Assembly: GCA_000405805.1 (NCBI GenBank)
Contig: ASPJ01000029.1
Coordinates: 1-13,211, forward strand
DNA length: 13,211 nucleotides
Direction of reading: 5' to 3'
Source: Fidelibacterota bacterium SCGC AAA003-L08
GTDB lineage: Bacteria; Fidelibacterota; Marinisomatia; SCGC-AAA003-L08; D37C17
The notes below the pieces were generated by a model. It did not search any database, was not told where the DNA came from, and was given only the letters and a program-made list of their open reading frames with translations. Positions 1 through 7,233 of the stretch are shown piece by piece. The position numbers were made by a program, and so were the translations under genes. Positions within the stretch are counted from its first letter, which is position 1. Every line of letters begins with the position of its first letter.

Positions 1-1071
1 TTGAATCAGAAGTTCCTGACGACTTAGACATAGATGGTGATGATGATGGTTATGTGGACAATGTTACATTTTTTAGTATATGGGTCTCCAGATGGATGGG
101 CAGAGCTTCTATGGCCACATCGGTGGTCATTATATATTCATGATGTTTATATTAATGATGCTTTGGTAGATGGATATAATTTGAATTTAGCCTCTGGAGG
201 ATATTTTACCGCATCTGTTTTATGCCATGAATTTGGTCATAGTTTGGGAGCTCCAGATTTATATCGTTATTTTGATGTTGGAGGAGATATCCCAATTACA
301 CCAATCGGGCAATGGGATATTATGGGATGGAATACTTCTACGCCACAATATCCATCAGCATGGACTAAATATCGATATTTCAATTGGATTGATTGTCCTA
401 TAATACAGACATCTGGAATTTATGAGCTCAACCCATCTTCATCACCAGATAATAATTGTTTTCAAATTCGTTCACCCTATTCTGATACACAACATTTTGT
501 TGTAGAATATAGGCAGCAAGAAGGAATGTATGATAGTAATTTACCTGGGAATAATGATGGGATGCTTATATTTAGAATTAATTTGGATATTAATGAAAAT
601 GGCATACTTGATACATTAGATACATACGGAGAAGGAGAATTATTTGAAGGATGGGATGTTGGCGGTAATGGCTTAGGTCCACCTGATGAAATATATGTTT
701 ATAGACAAAATGGCACCAGCAATAATAATGGCACAATTAATAATGCAATTTTTAGTTCACAAACTGGCAGAATAGAAATTTCTGATGATACAAACCCATC
801 CAGTTTTTTACATGGAGGAGGCCCAGGAGGCTTACATATTACTGATATTGGTTATCCTGGTAATACAATAGAATTTACTTGTAGTATTGATTGTTTGAAT
901 ACTGTAAATGGAGATATCAATAATGACCAAATTGTTAATATTTTAGACATTATATCGATTGTCAATTTTATTTTAGCAGCAGATTATGATTCATGTTCTG
1001 ATTTAAATGAAGATGGATTTGTAAATATATTAGATATTATTCTCATTATTAATATTATTTTAGAAGGTTAA
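1..1071 (+). CDS. M6-family secreted metalloprotease with C-terminal dockerin-like domain, 5'-truncated by window edge and frameshifted
   Basis: Zinc metalloprotease of the immune inhibitor A (M6) type, expected to act outside the cell. The zincin motif HEFGHSLGAPD (HExxHxxGxxD) lies at 226-258 and a Met-turn-like WDIMG follows at about 313-327. The last 60 residues hold two calcium-loop/helix repeats, GDINNDQIVNILD and SDLNEDGFVNILD, typical of type I dockerin-like domains. The gene starts before the window. From base 3 the third frame reads an acidic DIDGDDDGYVDNVTF segment usual just before the M6 catalytic core, while the core itself (VYGSPDGWAELLWPHRW onward) is in frame 1. The two join if one T is removed from the T6 run at 69-74. 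The ATG at 34 is therefore not the true start; it lies in the wrong frame for the conserved upstream part. The cohesin partner, if any, is not visible, and no membrane anchor or sorting domain follows the dockerin. Family call is firm; functionality is uncertain. Confidence 0.85.
69..74 (+). other. Frame disruption in T6 run inside the M6 protease gene
   Basis: Conserved M6 sequence is in frame 3 before this run and in frame 1 after it. Reading five T instead of six gives VDNVTFLVYGSPDGW, a continuous match to the expected family sequence. It may be a real mutation, a slippage site or a sequencing error. Confidence 0.75.
1062..1067 (+). promoter_or_regulatory. Shine-Dalgarno AGAAGG that points to an ATT start at 1074
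   Basis: AGAAGG lies inside the last codons of the M6 gene, six bases before ATT AAA ATA TTA CGT. No ATG, GTG or TTG stands at the right distance. The next possible standard start, TTG at 1101, is 33 bases away and would remove the charged start of the signal peptide. Confidence 0.5.
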
Positions 1072-1073
1072 TA

Positions 1074-2114
1074 ATTAAAATATTACGTCTCATATTAGTA
1101 TTGAATTTTATTCAAATTTTATGTGCTCAATTTCCAGTTGATTTAGCCCCCAATGAAATTTCAGATCCTTTCATTTATCAAGTTGAACAGGATAATGAAT
1201 TTCTATTAACACTTACAGCCTCTACTAATACCAATTGGTCATTACAAGATTCAGAATCTGCTACATTAGTGGTTGCGGTTGATGGTGATTGGGATAATTA
1301 TAATCAAGATATTGTATTATATGCTGGAAATACCAATCATGAATATCATGTTTCCCTAGGTTCTTTAACTGCGGGAGAACATTCAATTGAATTTAAGTTT
1401 AATTATAATAAATCTAGTATAGGCGCCGATACTATTCATATCGAATCAGCTAATATTATAGACATGTCATCCATTAATATAGATTCTGATGTATTATTGC
1501 ACTCTCCTATTTTGTATGGAAGAGATTTGCTGTCATGGAATGAAAGTACACACACCGATATTCCATTAGCATTATTTTATCAAATCAATGAAATAGGCAA
1601 TAATAAAAAAATCACCTATTCTATGATATTTTCAAATGAAGATAGTCGAGTTGGTCTAGGGTTAGCAGATTTAATGTTTAGCTATGGTCGTACTACAGAT
1701 ATTGAATGGATGTATGAAGTTACTTTAGATGAAAATGGCGACATAATATCTGAAATTTTTCAGGGCCCGAGCCATACGACTACCAATTTTAATGGCAATA
1801 AAATTGGAAGGCATCCTATTTTAAAAAATGCAACATTAAATTGTAATTTTACAGATACAGGCATATCTGATTATAAATTTCAGCTAATGCCTTATTGGAA
1901 TATAGAGCTCAATCCCCGTGAGTGGATAATGGATGCATGGCCATGGACTTATCGCCTTATGGGAGAAGAACTTATTAATGAAGATCGATATGAACAAGAG
2001 GCAAATCCAGCAACAGTTGAAATGAGTGATGTTCGTAATTATGTATATATTAGTTATAATGGTATATCATATGGCGAAAATGATAATTTAGCCTTATCAA
2101 TATCATTTTTTTGA
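1074..2114 (+). CDS. Secreted protein of unknown function, probably the N-terminal part of a frameshifted beta-helix/dockerin protein
   Basis: I do not recognise a named family. From ATT at 1074 the product starts (M)KILRLILVLNFIQILCAQ, a complete signal peptide with K/R near the start, a hydrophobic core and a plausible cut after LCA. The standard TTG start at 1101 would leave only MNFIQILCAQ without the positive end, so I prefer 1074, supported by AGAAGG six bases upstream. The remaining roughly 325 residues are soluble, rich in beta-type sequence and aromatic residues, with a distinctive YGRTTDIEWMYEV segment around 1680-1725 and GRHPILKNATLNCNF around 1807-1850. The frame stops at TGA 2112-2114 immediately after a T7 run. 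Dropping one T continues into the 2122-4089 frame (SISFFDDCMQYL), giving one protein of about 1004 residues. It starts three bases after the M6 stop codon, so the two are probably co-transcribed. Confidence 0.65.
   Translation: MKILRLILVLNFIQILCAQFPVDLAPNEISDPFIYQVEQDNEFLLTLTASTNTNWSLQDSESATLVVAVDGDWDNYNQDIVLYAGNTNHEYHVSLGSLTAGEHSIEFKFNYNKSSIGADTIHIESANIIDMSSINIDSDVLLHSPILYGRDLLSWNESTHTDIPLALFYQINEIGNNKKITYSMIFSNEDSRVGLGLADLMFSYGRTTDIEWMYEVTLDENGDIISEIFQGPSHTTTNFNGNKIGRHPILKNATLNCNFTDTGISDYKFQLMPYWNIELNPREWIMDAWPWTYRLMGEELINEDRYEQEANPATVEMSDVRNYVYISYNGISYGENDNLALSISFF
2106..2112 (+). other. Frame disruption in T7 run between two halves of one secreted protein
   Basis: The upstream frame ends ISFF-stop directly after seven T. 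The frame used from 2122 is open across the junction and reads FFDDCMQYL. Six T would fuse the frames, and the length from ATT 1074 to the stop at 4089 less one base is an exact multiple of three. It may be mutation, slippage or sequencing error. Confidence 0.65.
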
Positions 2115-2121
2115 TGATTGT

Positions 2122-4089
2122 ATGCAATATTTAAATACTCATGGATTAAATCAATTTGAGTTTCCGTATAATGGAGGCTATAGGCGTACTAGCATTGAAT
2201 TGCCTGCAAATTTTAATGCTGAAAATATTTCAAAATTAAATTTTTTATCAAATGGATTGAATGAATTTCAAATACAAATAACAGATATTGATAAATTCTT
2301 TTATTTAGATAGTAACTATATGCCAATTGATATTCCAATTAATTTTGAGCAAATCAATATTGATAATGCAAACCCAAATGAGTGGATTTATACGCTTAAT
2401 TTATCCAATGTAGATTGTTTGGGAGAAGAAAATGGGATTGCTGAATGCGATGATTGCGAAGTATGTAATGGAGGCAATAATGATATAGATGATTGCGGAA
2501 TATGTTTTGGCAACAATATGAATATGGATTGTTCTGGAACTTGCTTTGGTTTTTTACAATTAGATGAATGTGGAATATGTGATGATGATGCATCAAATAA
2601 TAACTTAACATGCTCAGGTTGCACAGATATTAATGCAGAAAATTTTGATGAAAATGCAATTTTTCATGATGGAAGCTGTACATATCCTGATAATATTTTT
2701 TTCGTTCCCACTGAATATACTTCAATTCAAAATGCAATATTTTTTGCAAGTAATGGAGATACAGTGGAGGTAGGTGAGGGGATTTATCAAGAAAATATAC
2801 ATTTTTTAGATAAATCTATTACTCTTCGATCTGCGATAGGTTTAGAAGTGCAGCCTATTATTGAAGGGGTAGATTCCCTATCAACTATTACAATTGAAAA
2901 TAGCGATGCATCACTAATTGGATTGACTATTACTAATGGATATGGCAGAGGCGTCTCCTTTGATGATTTTCTTAGTCTAGCAGCAGATCCTGTTGCATTT
3001 GATAGCCTAATTACGAATGTATTAAGAGGCGGTGGGATTTCTATTATTAATTCAAGTCCATATCTTAAAAATTTGCATATAACGAATAATAGTGCACGTA
3101 ATGTAGGCGCAGGTATTGGTTTGATTAATTCATCTGCAACTATTGAGTCAACTGTTATTGATAATAATATTATTCCAGATGGAGATGCGCTAGGTGGAGG
3201 AGGGATTGCAGTGAATGGCGGATCATCGACACTACTTGATGTACAAATATCCAATAATTATGTTGGAACCAATATGTATTACCTTAATGGAGGCGGAGGT
3301 ATATTGTGTGGTTTTTCATTTGAAGATTCACCACTATCATTAAACATGTATAATACAACTATTTTTAATAATACAGCTAATATTGGAGCAGGAATAGGCG
3401 CTTTATCAGGCAGTATATTTATAGAGAAAACATTGATTTCAAGTAATAATGGTGATTTTGGCGCAGCATTATCAATGGGCGAGCCTTTAGGGCTTATCGT
3501 AGGTGATATTAATATGAATCTTATTAATTCAACAATTGTTAATAATACTGGTGATATGACGGTAGGTCTAATTAATAGTGCAAATTTAAATATATTAAAT
3601 TCAATTTTTTGGAATAATGATGGAGTATTTGCTCCAATGCCAAATAATAACCAGTTGAATATAGAAGGTGTTTATTCTTTATTTGAAAATGATTTTAATG
3701 GTGAAGGCAATATTGTTTCAGACCCATTATTTGAAGATAGTGAAAGTAATAATTATGAATTAACAGTTAATTCTCCATGTATTGATTCAGGAATTGACTA
3801 TTTTGATTTTAATAATGGCGTATCAGTTGAGATTAATTTATATACTGATTCTGCTCCAGATATGGGTGCATATGAATTTAATCCAACCACTCAAGATTGT
3901 GAAACATCTTTAGGAGATGTCAATTTAGATGGTGTATTAGATATATTAGATATATTACAAATAGTGAATATTATAATGGAGTTTACTGAAGCAGGTGAAC
4001 AAGAATTATGCTTAGCAGATATTAATGGAGATAATATCTTAGATATATTTGATATCATCATAATGATTAATATAATTTTAGCTAGATAG
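2122..4089 (+). CDS. Cys-rich repeat, parallel beta-helix and dockerin-like extracellular protein (probably the C-terminal part of the 1074-4089 gene)
   Basis: Extracellular modular protein. Residues 99-187 form a cysteine-rich stretch with repeated DDCGIC/DECGIC units, ending in a GCTDINAENFDENAIFHDGSC module of a type common in Marinimicrobia and some other marine bacteria. Residues of about 194-575 begin VPTEYTSIQNAI and continue with GDTVEVGEGIYQENI, the classic opening of a right-handed parallel beta-helix, followed by many N/S/G-rich coils with repeated GGG turns. Residues 597-655 hold two dockerin-like calcium loops, GDVNLDGVLDILD and ADINGDNILDIFD. No signal peptide follows the ATG at 2122 and no good ribosome site precedes it, although every domain is of an exported kind. 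This supports fusion with the preceding frame. The role may be polysaccharide binding or cleavage or adhesion; no catalytic residues can be named. The next gene starts one base after the stop. Confidence 0.8.
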   Translation: MQYLNTHGLNQFEFPYNGGYRRTSIELPANFNAENISKLNFLSNGLNEFQIQITDIDKFFYLDSNYMPIDIPINFEQINIDNANPNEWIYTLNLSNVDCLGEENGIAECDDCEVCNGGNNDIDDCGICFGNNMNMDCSGTCFGFLQLDECGICDDDASNNNLTCSGCTDINAENFDENAIFHDGSCTYPDNIFFVPTEYTSIQNAIFFASNGDTVEVGEGIYQENIHFLDKSITLRSAIGLEVQPIIEGVDSLSTITIENSDASLIGLTITNGYGRGVSFDDFLSLAADPVAFDSLITNVLRGGGISIINSSPYLKNLHITNNSARNVGAGIGLINSSATIESTVIDNNIIPDGDALGGGGIAVNGGSSTLLDVQISNNYVGTNMYYLNGGGGILCGFSFEDSPLSLNMYNTTIFNNTANIGAGIGALSGSIFIEKTLISSNNGDFGAALSMGEPLGLIVGDINMNLINSTIVNNTGDMTVGLINSANLNILNSIFWNNDGVFAPMPNNNQLNIEGVYSLFENDFNGEGNIVSDPLFEDSESNNYELTVNSPCIDSGIDYFDFNNGVSVEINLYTDSAPDMGAYEFNPTTQDCETSLGDVNLDGVLDILDILQIVNIIMEFTEAGEQELCLADINGDNILDIFDIIIMINIILAR

Positions 4090-4090
4090 T

Positions 4091-5221
4091 ATGATATCTA
4101 AACAATCATTAAATATAATATTAATTGAACCGTTTTATACGGGGTCACATAAATCATGGGCAGATAGTTATAAAAAAAATAGTCAGCATAATATTGAAAT
4201 TTTATCACTAAAAGGTATTTATTGGAAATGGAGAATGCATGGGGGAGCCATTACCCTGGCTAAATTATTTAATCAATATATTAAAGAGAATCAATCACCT
4301 GATTTAGTTCTGATTACTGACATGCTGAATTTACCTGTCTTTATAGCATTTGCTAATTTTGAGAATATTCCAATCATATCCTTTTTTCATGAAAATCAAC
4401 TAACATACCCATGGTCAACTAAGGATAGAGATAAAGAAAAAAATAGAGATCATCATTATGGCTTCATTAATTATACAACAGCACTTCGTAGTGATATAAT
4501 CATGTTTAATTCTAATTTTCATAAACAGAGTTTTATTAGTGCATTACAAAAGTTTTTAAAACAATTCCCTGATCATAATGAATTGTCAACTATTGATGTC
4601 ATTCAGGATAAATCACTAGTTTCATATTTAGGACTTGATCTGAAAAAGTTTGACCAATATAAAATTAATAAGAAAAATAAATTACCAATTATATTATGGA
4701 ACCATCGTTGGGAGTATGATAAAAATCCAGATGATTTTTTCCAATGTTTAGAACATATTAAATCAAAGGGAATCAAATTTCAACTTATTATTGTAGGTGA
4801 GGAATTTGATACAGAGATGAATATTTTTACTCATGCACGCAAAATATTTTCTAAGGAGATTATACATATGGGATACTGCAAGTCTTTTCAAGAATATGCA
4901 CATTGGTTATGGACTGCTGATATTTTATTAGTAACAACGAATCAAGAATTTTTTGGAGCAAGTATCATGGAAGCTATATATTGTGATGTACACCCATTAG
5001 TGCCTAATAGATTAACTTATCCGGAGTTATTGAATTACGCAAAAAATAGAAATAATTTTTATAATGATTACGAAGAAATGATTAACAAATTAGAAAATTT
5101 ATTATCATCATATCATCAATCAACATTATCATCATTTAAGAGATACACTCAGAAATATGATTGGTCGATAATTACTCAAAAATATGATAAAATTATGATG
5201 GATATTATTATCAATGAATAA
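4091..5221 (+). CDS. DUF3524-family glycosyltransferase, homologue of tRNA-queuosine alpha-mannosyltransferase (QTMAN/GTDC1)
   Basis: Cytoplasmic GT-B glycosyltransferase of 376 residues. The N-terminal half carries family signatures EPFYTGSHKSWAD (13-25), an aromatic-basic KGIYWKWRMHGGA block (41-53) and FFHENQLTYP (98-107). The C-terminal half has LWNHRWEYDKNP (202-213) and the sugar-nucleotide EFFGASIMEA segment (286-295), where the glutamates are typical of GT4-like enzymes. In vertebrates the homologue GTDC1/QTMAN transfers mannose to queuosine-34 of tRNA-Asp. By family this gene probably glycosylates queuosine in tRNA, but the sugar and target in bacteria are inference. It has no signal peptide or membrane segment. 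It lies one base after the surface-protein gene and overlaps the DUF2087 gene by eight bases, suggesting translational coupling with the latter. No queuosine biosynthesis gene is in the window. Confidence 0.8.
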   Translation: MISKQSLNIILIEPFYTGSHKSWADSYKKNSQHNIEILSLKGIYWKWRMHGGAITLAKLFNQYIKENQSPDLVLITDMLNLPVFIAFANFENIPIISFFHENQLTYPWSTKDRDKEKNRDHHYGFINYTTALRSDIIMFNSNFHKQSFISALQKFLKQFPDHNELSTIDVIQDKSLVSYLGLDLKKFDQYKINKKNKLPIILWNHRWEYDKNPDDFFQCLEHIKSKGIKFQLIIVGEEFDTEMNIFTHARKIFSKEIIHMGYCKSFQEYAHWLWTADILLVTTNQEFFGASIMEAIYCDVHPLVPNRLTYPELLNYAKNRNNFYNDYEEMINKLENLLSSYHQSTLSSFKRYTQKYDWSIITQKYDKIMMDIIINE

Positions 5222-5462
5222 ATTAATTAATGAATTAGATCAGATTTTACACTGGCCCAAAAAACCATCAGATAAACAGATGGTTATTCAATGGTTATCC
5301 AAAAAATTTTCTTTTAAAATAAAATATTCTGAAAAAGAAATTAATATTATTATTAATCAACACCATATATTTGGTGATACTCCACTATTAAGAAGAGAAT
5401 TAGTTTCACAAAAATATTTAGATAGAAAAAATGATGGATCTAAATATTGGAGAATCCATTAA
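5214..5462 (+). CDS. DUF2087 domain protein
   Basis: An 82-residue protein that is almost entirely a DUF2087 domain: a WPKKPSDKQMVIQWLSKKF helix (14-32), YSEKEINIIINQHH (38-51), then DTPLLRRELVSQKYLDRKNDGSKYWR (55-80). In this family the domain is often found alone or behind an ArsR-type helix-turn-helix; its function is not established, and the fold looks like a small winged-helix nucleic-acid binder, which is inference. The start ATG lies inside the end of the glycosyltransferase gene (ATGAATAA, eight-base overlap) with no ribosome site of its own, so translation is probably coupled. It is the last gene of the + strand block before a convergent junction. Confidence 0.75.
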   Translation: MNKLINELDQILHWPKKPSDKQMVIQWLSKKFSFKIKYSEKEINIIINQHHIFGDTPLLRRELVSQKYLDRKNDGSKYWRIH

Positions 5463-5519
5463 TAGGTAAAATATTTTTTTGGCCCATTATTACGATGTTC
5501 TCCTATAGTCTCGATAATA
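5463..5519. other. Convergent intergenic gap without a clear terminator
   Basis: These 57 bases separate the ends of the + strand block and the long - strand operon. A weak stem (TATTACGA with TCG-A-TAATA, one bulged base) can be drawn between about 5488 and 5519, but no T run follows it on either strand. The T7 at 5474-5480 is on the wrong side for both directions. Confidence 0.4.
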
Positions 5520-5999
5520 TTAATATAAATAGTCAATACATTCTTGAGTAACTTGGTCAATATTCTTCATATAATAATCCAAACCATATTTTAGATATTT
5601 ACCATATGTACAATTACAATAGTCATGCATTGTTCCGCCTATATTACATTCATCCATAAATAGGTCATATTCACTCTTGGTCTCATCATATATATTATTC
5701 AAGTCAACATCTTTATCAATGTTTAAATCATACACTGTATCTAGACATTTCCCTACAGAAACTGTTAGAATATGTTTTTCAACTTTAGCATAATTCCTAT
5801 CTATTTCATGGACATCAGGGAATGCTTTTTCTACATCATTAAGTACGCATTTACAATAACTATGCATTTTTCCATCTACATTACATTCTGATAGAAATTC
5901 TTGTCGATCTGCATGAGTCCAATTGTTAGGCTCTTTTTCACCACAAGAGCACATTATTAAGGGTATCAATGTAAATAAAATTGCAGTTGTTTCTTTCAT
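5520..5999 (-). CDS. Small lipoprotein with two copies of a four-cysteine motif, function unknown
   Basis: A 159-residue protein starting MKETTAILFTLIPLIMCSCGEK, a lipoprotein-type signal with the probable lipid-bearing cysteine at 19 (serine at -1); C17 is a weaker alternative. The mature part is an internal duplication. Copy 1 has ECNVDGKMHSYCKC (38-51) with a later C85, and copy 2 has ECNIGGTMHDYCNC (117-130) with a later C154. Each copy is therefore C-x9-C-x-C plus one distant cysteine, with the rest acidic and helical. I know of similar short Cys-motif proteins in bacteria but not of a function. Even cysteine numbers in an envelope protein suggest two disulfides per copy; metal binding is an alternative. 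AGAAGGA at 6007-6013 gives a good ribosome site seven bases from the ATG. It is the last gene of the - strand operon. Confidence 0.75.
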   Translation of the reverse strand: MKETTAILFTLIPLIMCSCGEKEPNNWTHADRQEFLSECNVDGKMHSYCKCVLNDVEKAFPDVHEIDRNYAKVEKHILTVSVGKCLDTVYDLNIDKDVDLNNIYDETKSEYDLFMDECNIGGTMHDYCNCTYGKYLKYGLDYYMKNIDQVTQECIDYLY

Positions 6000-6006
6000 T
6001 TGTATT

Positions 6007-6013
6007 TCCTTCT
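6007..6013 (-). promoter_or_regulatory. Shine-Dalgarno AGAAGGA for the lipoprotein gene
   Basis: The - strand reads AGAAGGA seven bases before the ATG at 5999, fixing that start inside the 23-base gap to the cyclophilin gene. Confidence 0.6.
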
Positions 6014-6022
6014 TAGTAATTA

Positions 6023-6517
6023 TTAATTATCTAAAATTTTATTCCATTCATTAATTTGATTTGAAATTGATTCATCTTTAGGTAATTCCCCAATAATATC
6101 AATAGTATTTATTTCATCCCCCTGCTGAATTGTATTAACTGTTTTCTGACTTTCCGAATCTATAACACTGCCAAATACTGTATGATTATTATCTAACCAA
6201 GGTGTTGGAATATGAGTAATAAAGAATTGACTTCCATTAGTTCCAGGGCCTGAATTAGCCATTGACAATATTCCTTCTTTTTCATGTTTTAATTCAGGAT
6301 GGAATTCATCTTTAAATTGATAACCTGGGCCTCCCGTTCCAATACCTAGTGGGCATCCCCCTTGAATCATAAAATCATCAATGACTCGGTGAAATTTTAG
6401 ATTATCATAGTATTTTCTTGTTGCTAAATTAATAAAATTTGCTACAGTTAGAGGTGCATGTTCATAAAACAATTTTAATTTTATAGTGCCTTGATTAGTT
6501 TGGATATGTGCTTCCAT
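6023..6517 (-). CDS. Cyclophilin-type peptidyl-prolyl cis-trans isomerase, cytoplasmic
   Basis: Catalyses cis-trans isomerisation of proline peptide bonds. The 164-residue length is that of a single-domain cyclophilin. Visible signatures are FHRVIDDFMIQGG (42-54) with catalytic R44 and the F49/M50/Q52 pocket, GPGYQFKDEF (63-72), MANSGPGTNGSQFFI (86-100) with Q97 and F99, and TPWLDNNHTVFG (105-116) with W107 and H112. No signal peptide is present, so it should act in the cytoplasm. It starts 12 bases after the acyltransferase stop, with a near-perfect AAGGAG five bases upstream, the strongest ribosome site in the operon; it may be translated more than its overlapping upstream neighbours. The assignment is secure, but I give no symbol because ppiA/ppiB cannot be separated from sequence alone. 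Confidence 0.95.
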   Translation of the reverse strand: MEAHIQTNQGTIKLKLFYEHAPLTVANFINLATRKYYDNLKFHRVIDDFMIQGGCPLGIGTGGPGYQFKDEFHPELKHEKEGILSMANSGPGTNGSQFFITHIPTPWLDNNHTVFGSVIDSESQKTVNTIQQGDEINTIDIIGELPKDESISNQINEWNKILDN

Positions 6518-6522
6518 TATAT

Positions 6523-6528
6523 CTCCTT
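6523..6528 (-). promoter_or_regulatory. Shine-Dalgarno AAGGAG for the cyclophilin gene
   Basis: The - strand reads AAAAGGAGATATAATGG, with AAGGAG five bases from the ATG at 6517. It overlaps the last bases of the upstream acyltransferase region. Confidence 0.7.
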
Positions 6529-7233
6529 TTACTTAAGTAAATTATTCATTTCATTCCAAGTTTTATCGATTAATTCATGAATATTATTAGCATCATATCC
6601 ATCAGTTTCAATGGTAGGACCAATTATAACATCAATGGTACGCGGTGACAATCTCCATCTATTTTTTGGCTTATATAAATAAGTTCCGCGATGTACAATA
6701 AGTAATATAGGGGTTTGAGTATTAATAGCCATATGGAATCCCCCTTTTTTAAACTTTTGCAATTTTCCATCTAGCGTACGAGTTCCTTCTGGCAAAATAA
6801 CCATATGGTATTTATCTTTATGAATTACTTTTTCTGCCAATTTAATACTTTGCATTGCAGCTTCTTTATTTTCTCGAATTATAGGGACGGCTTTTATTTT
6901 TTTTAATAAGCTCCCAAATAGAGGTATTTTGAAATTTTTAGCTGCAGAAATAGCAGTAAATTTTCCTTGAATACTTGGAGGGACTACAAATACATCAATA
7001 AATGATCCATGATTAGACATAATAACAAATTGACCTTTTTTATTTGGAAACTTGCCTTTAATATTAATTTTAACCCCCATACAAAACATGAGAGTATGGC
7101 AAAAATAATAAATATATTGAAACATTAATTTGCGTGAAATCATTGCAATAATAAGAAGAATTAGTCCCCCAACCATAAAGCCTATAAAACCAAATACATA
7201 TAGAATTATACTAGTTAACATATTTATAGCCAT
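6529..7233 (-). CDS. PlsC-family 1-acyl-glycerol-3-phosphate acyltransferase
   Basis: Membrane acyltransferase that should transfer an acyl chain to lysophosphatidic acid to form phosphatidic acid, the precursor of ester phospholipids. It has one or two N-terminal hydrophobic segments (about 5-32 and a weaker 40-53), then motif I NHGSFID (74-80, catalytic H75 and D80), motif II region AVPIIREN (115-122), motif III LPEGTRT (147-153) and a hydrophobic TPILLIVHRG segment (174-183). Its 234 residues match the family length. The ATG at 7233 overlaps the end of mutY by ten bases without a ribosome site; an alternative start at M5 (7221) would just remove the overlap. Family members acylate a range of lyso-lipids, so the exact acceptor is inferred. 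Confidence 0.9.
   Translation of the reverse strand: MAINMLTSIILYVFGFIGFMVGGLILLIIAMISRKLMFQYIYYFCHTLMFCMGVKINIKGKFPNKKGQFVIMSNHGSFIDVFVVPPSIQGKFTAISAAKNFKIPLFGSLLKKIKAVPIIRENKEAAMQSIKLAEKVIHKDKYHMVILPEGTRTLDGKLQKFKKGGFHMAINTQTPILLIVHRGTYLYKPKNRWRLSPRTIDVIIGPTIETDGYDANNIHELIDKTWNEMNNLLK

Noticed and set aside
34..68. ATG at 34 as the start of the M6 protease
   Set aside because: The first residues (MVMMMVMWTMLH) are an out-of-frame reading of the conserved acidic DGDDDGYVDNVT segment, which is in frame 3. The true start is before the window.
69..75. TTTTTTA as a programmed -1 frameshift site
   Set aside because: A -1 shift from frame 3 leads to frame 2, whereas the conserved downstream sequence needs a +1 shift. 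No stimulatory structure is evident.
2388..3254. Minus-strand open frames opposite the Cys-rich and beta-helix gene
   Set aside because: They are shadows of the + strand gene, with no recognisable domain or ribosome site and low-complexity composition.
3935..3957. Short tandem repeat of the 9-mer TATTAGATA
   Set aside because: It is in frame and encodes the repeated LDI of the dockerin-like helix, so protein sequence and AT-rich codon use explain it.
5486..5520. Hairpin as a bidirectional terminator in the convergent gap
   Set aside because: The stem is short, AT-rich and bulged, with a 15-base loop and no following T run on either strand.
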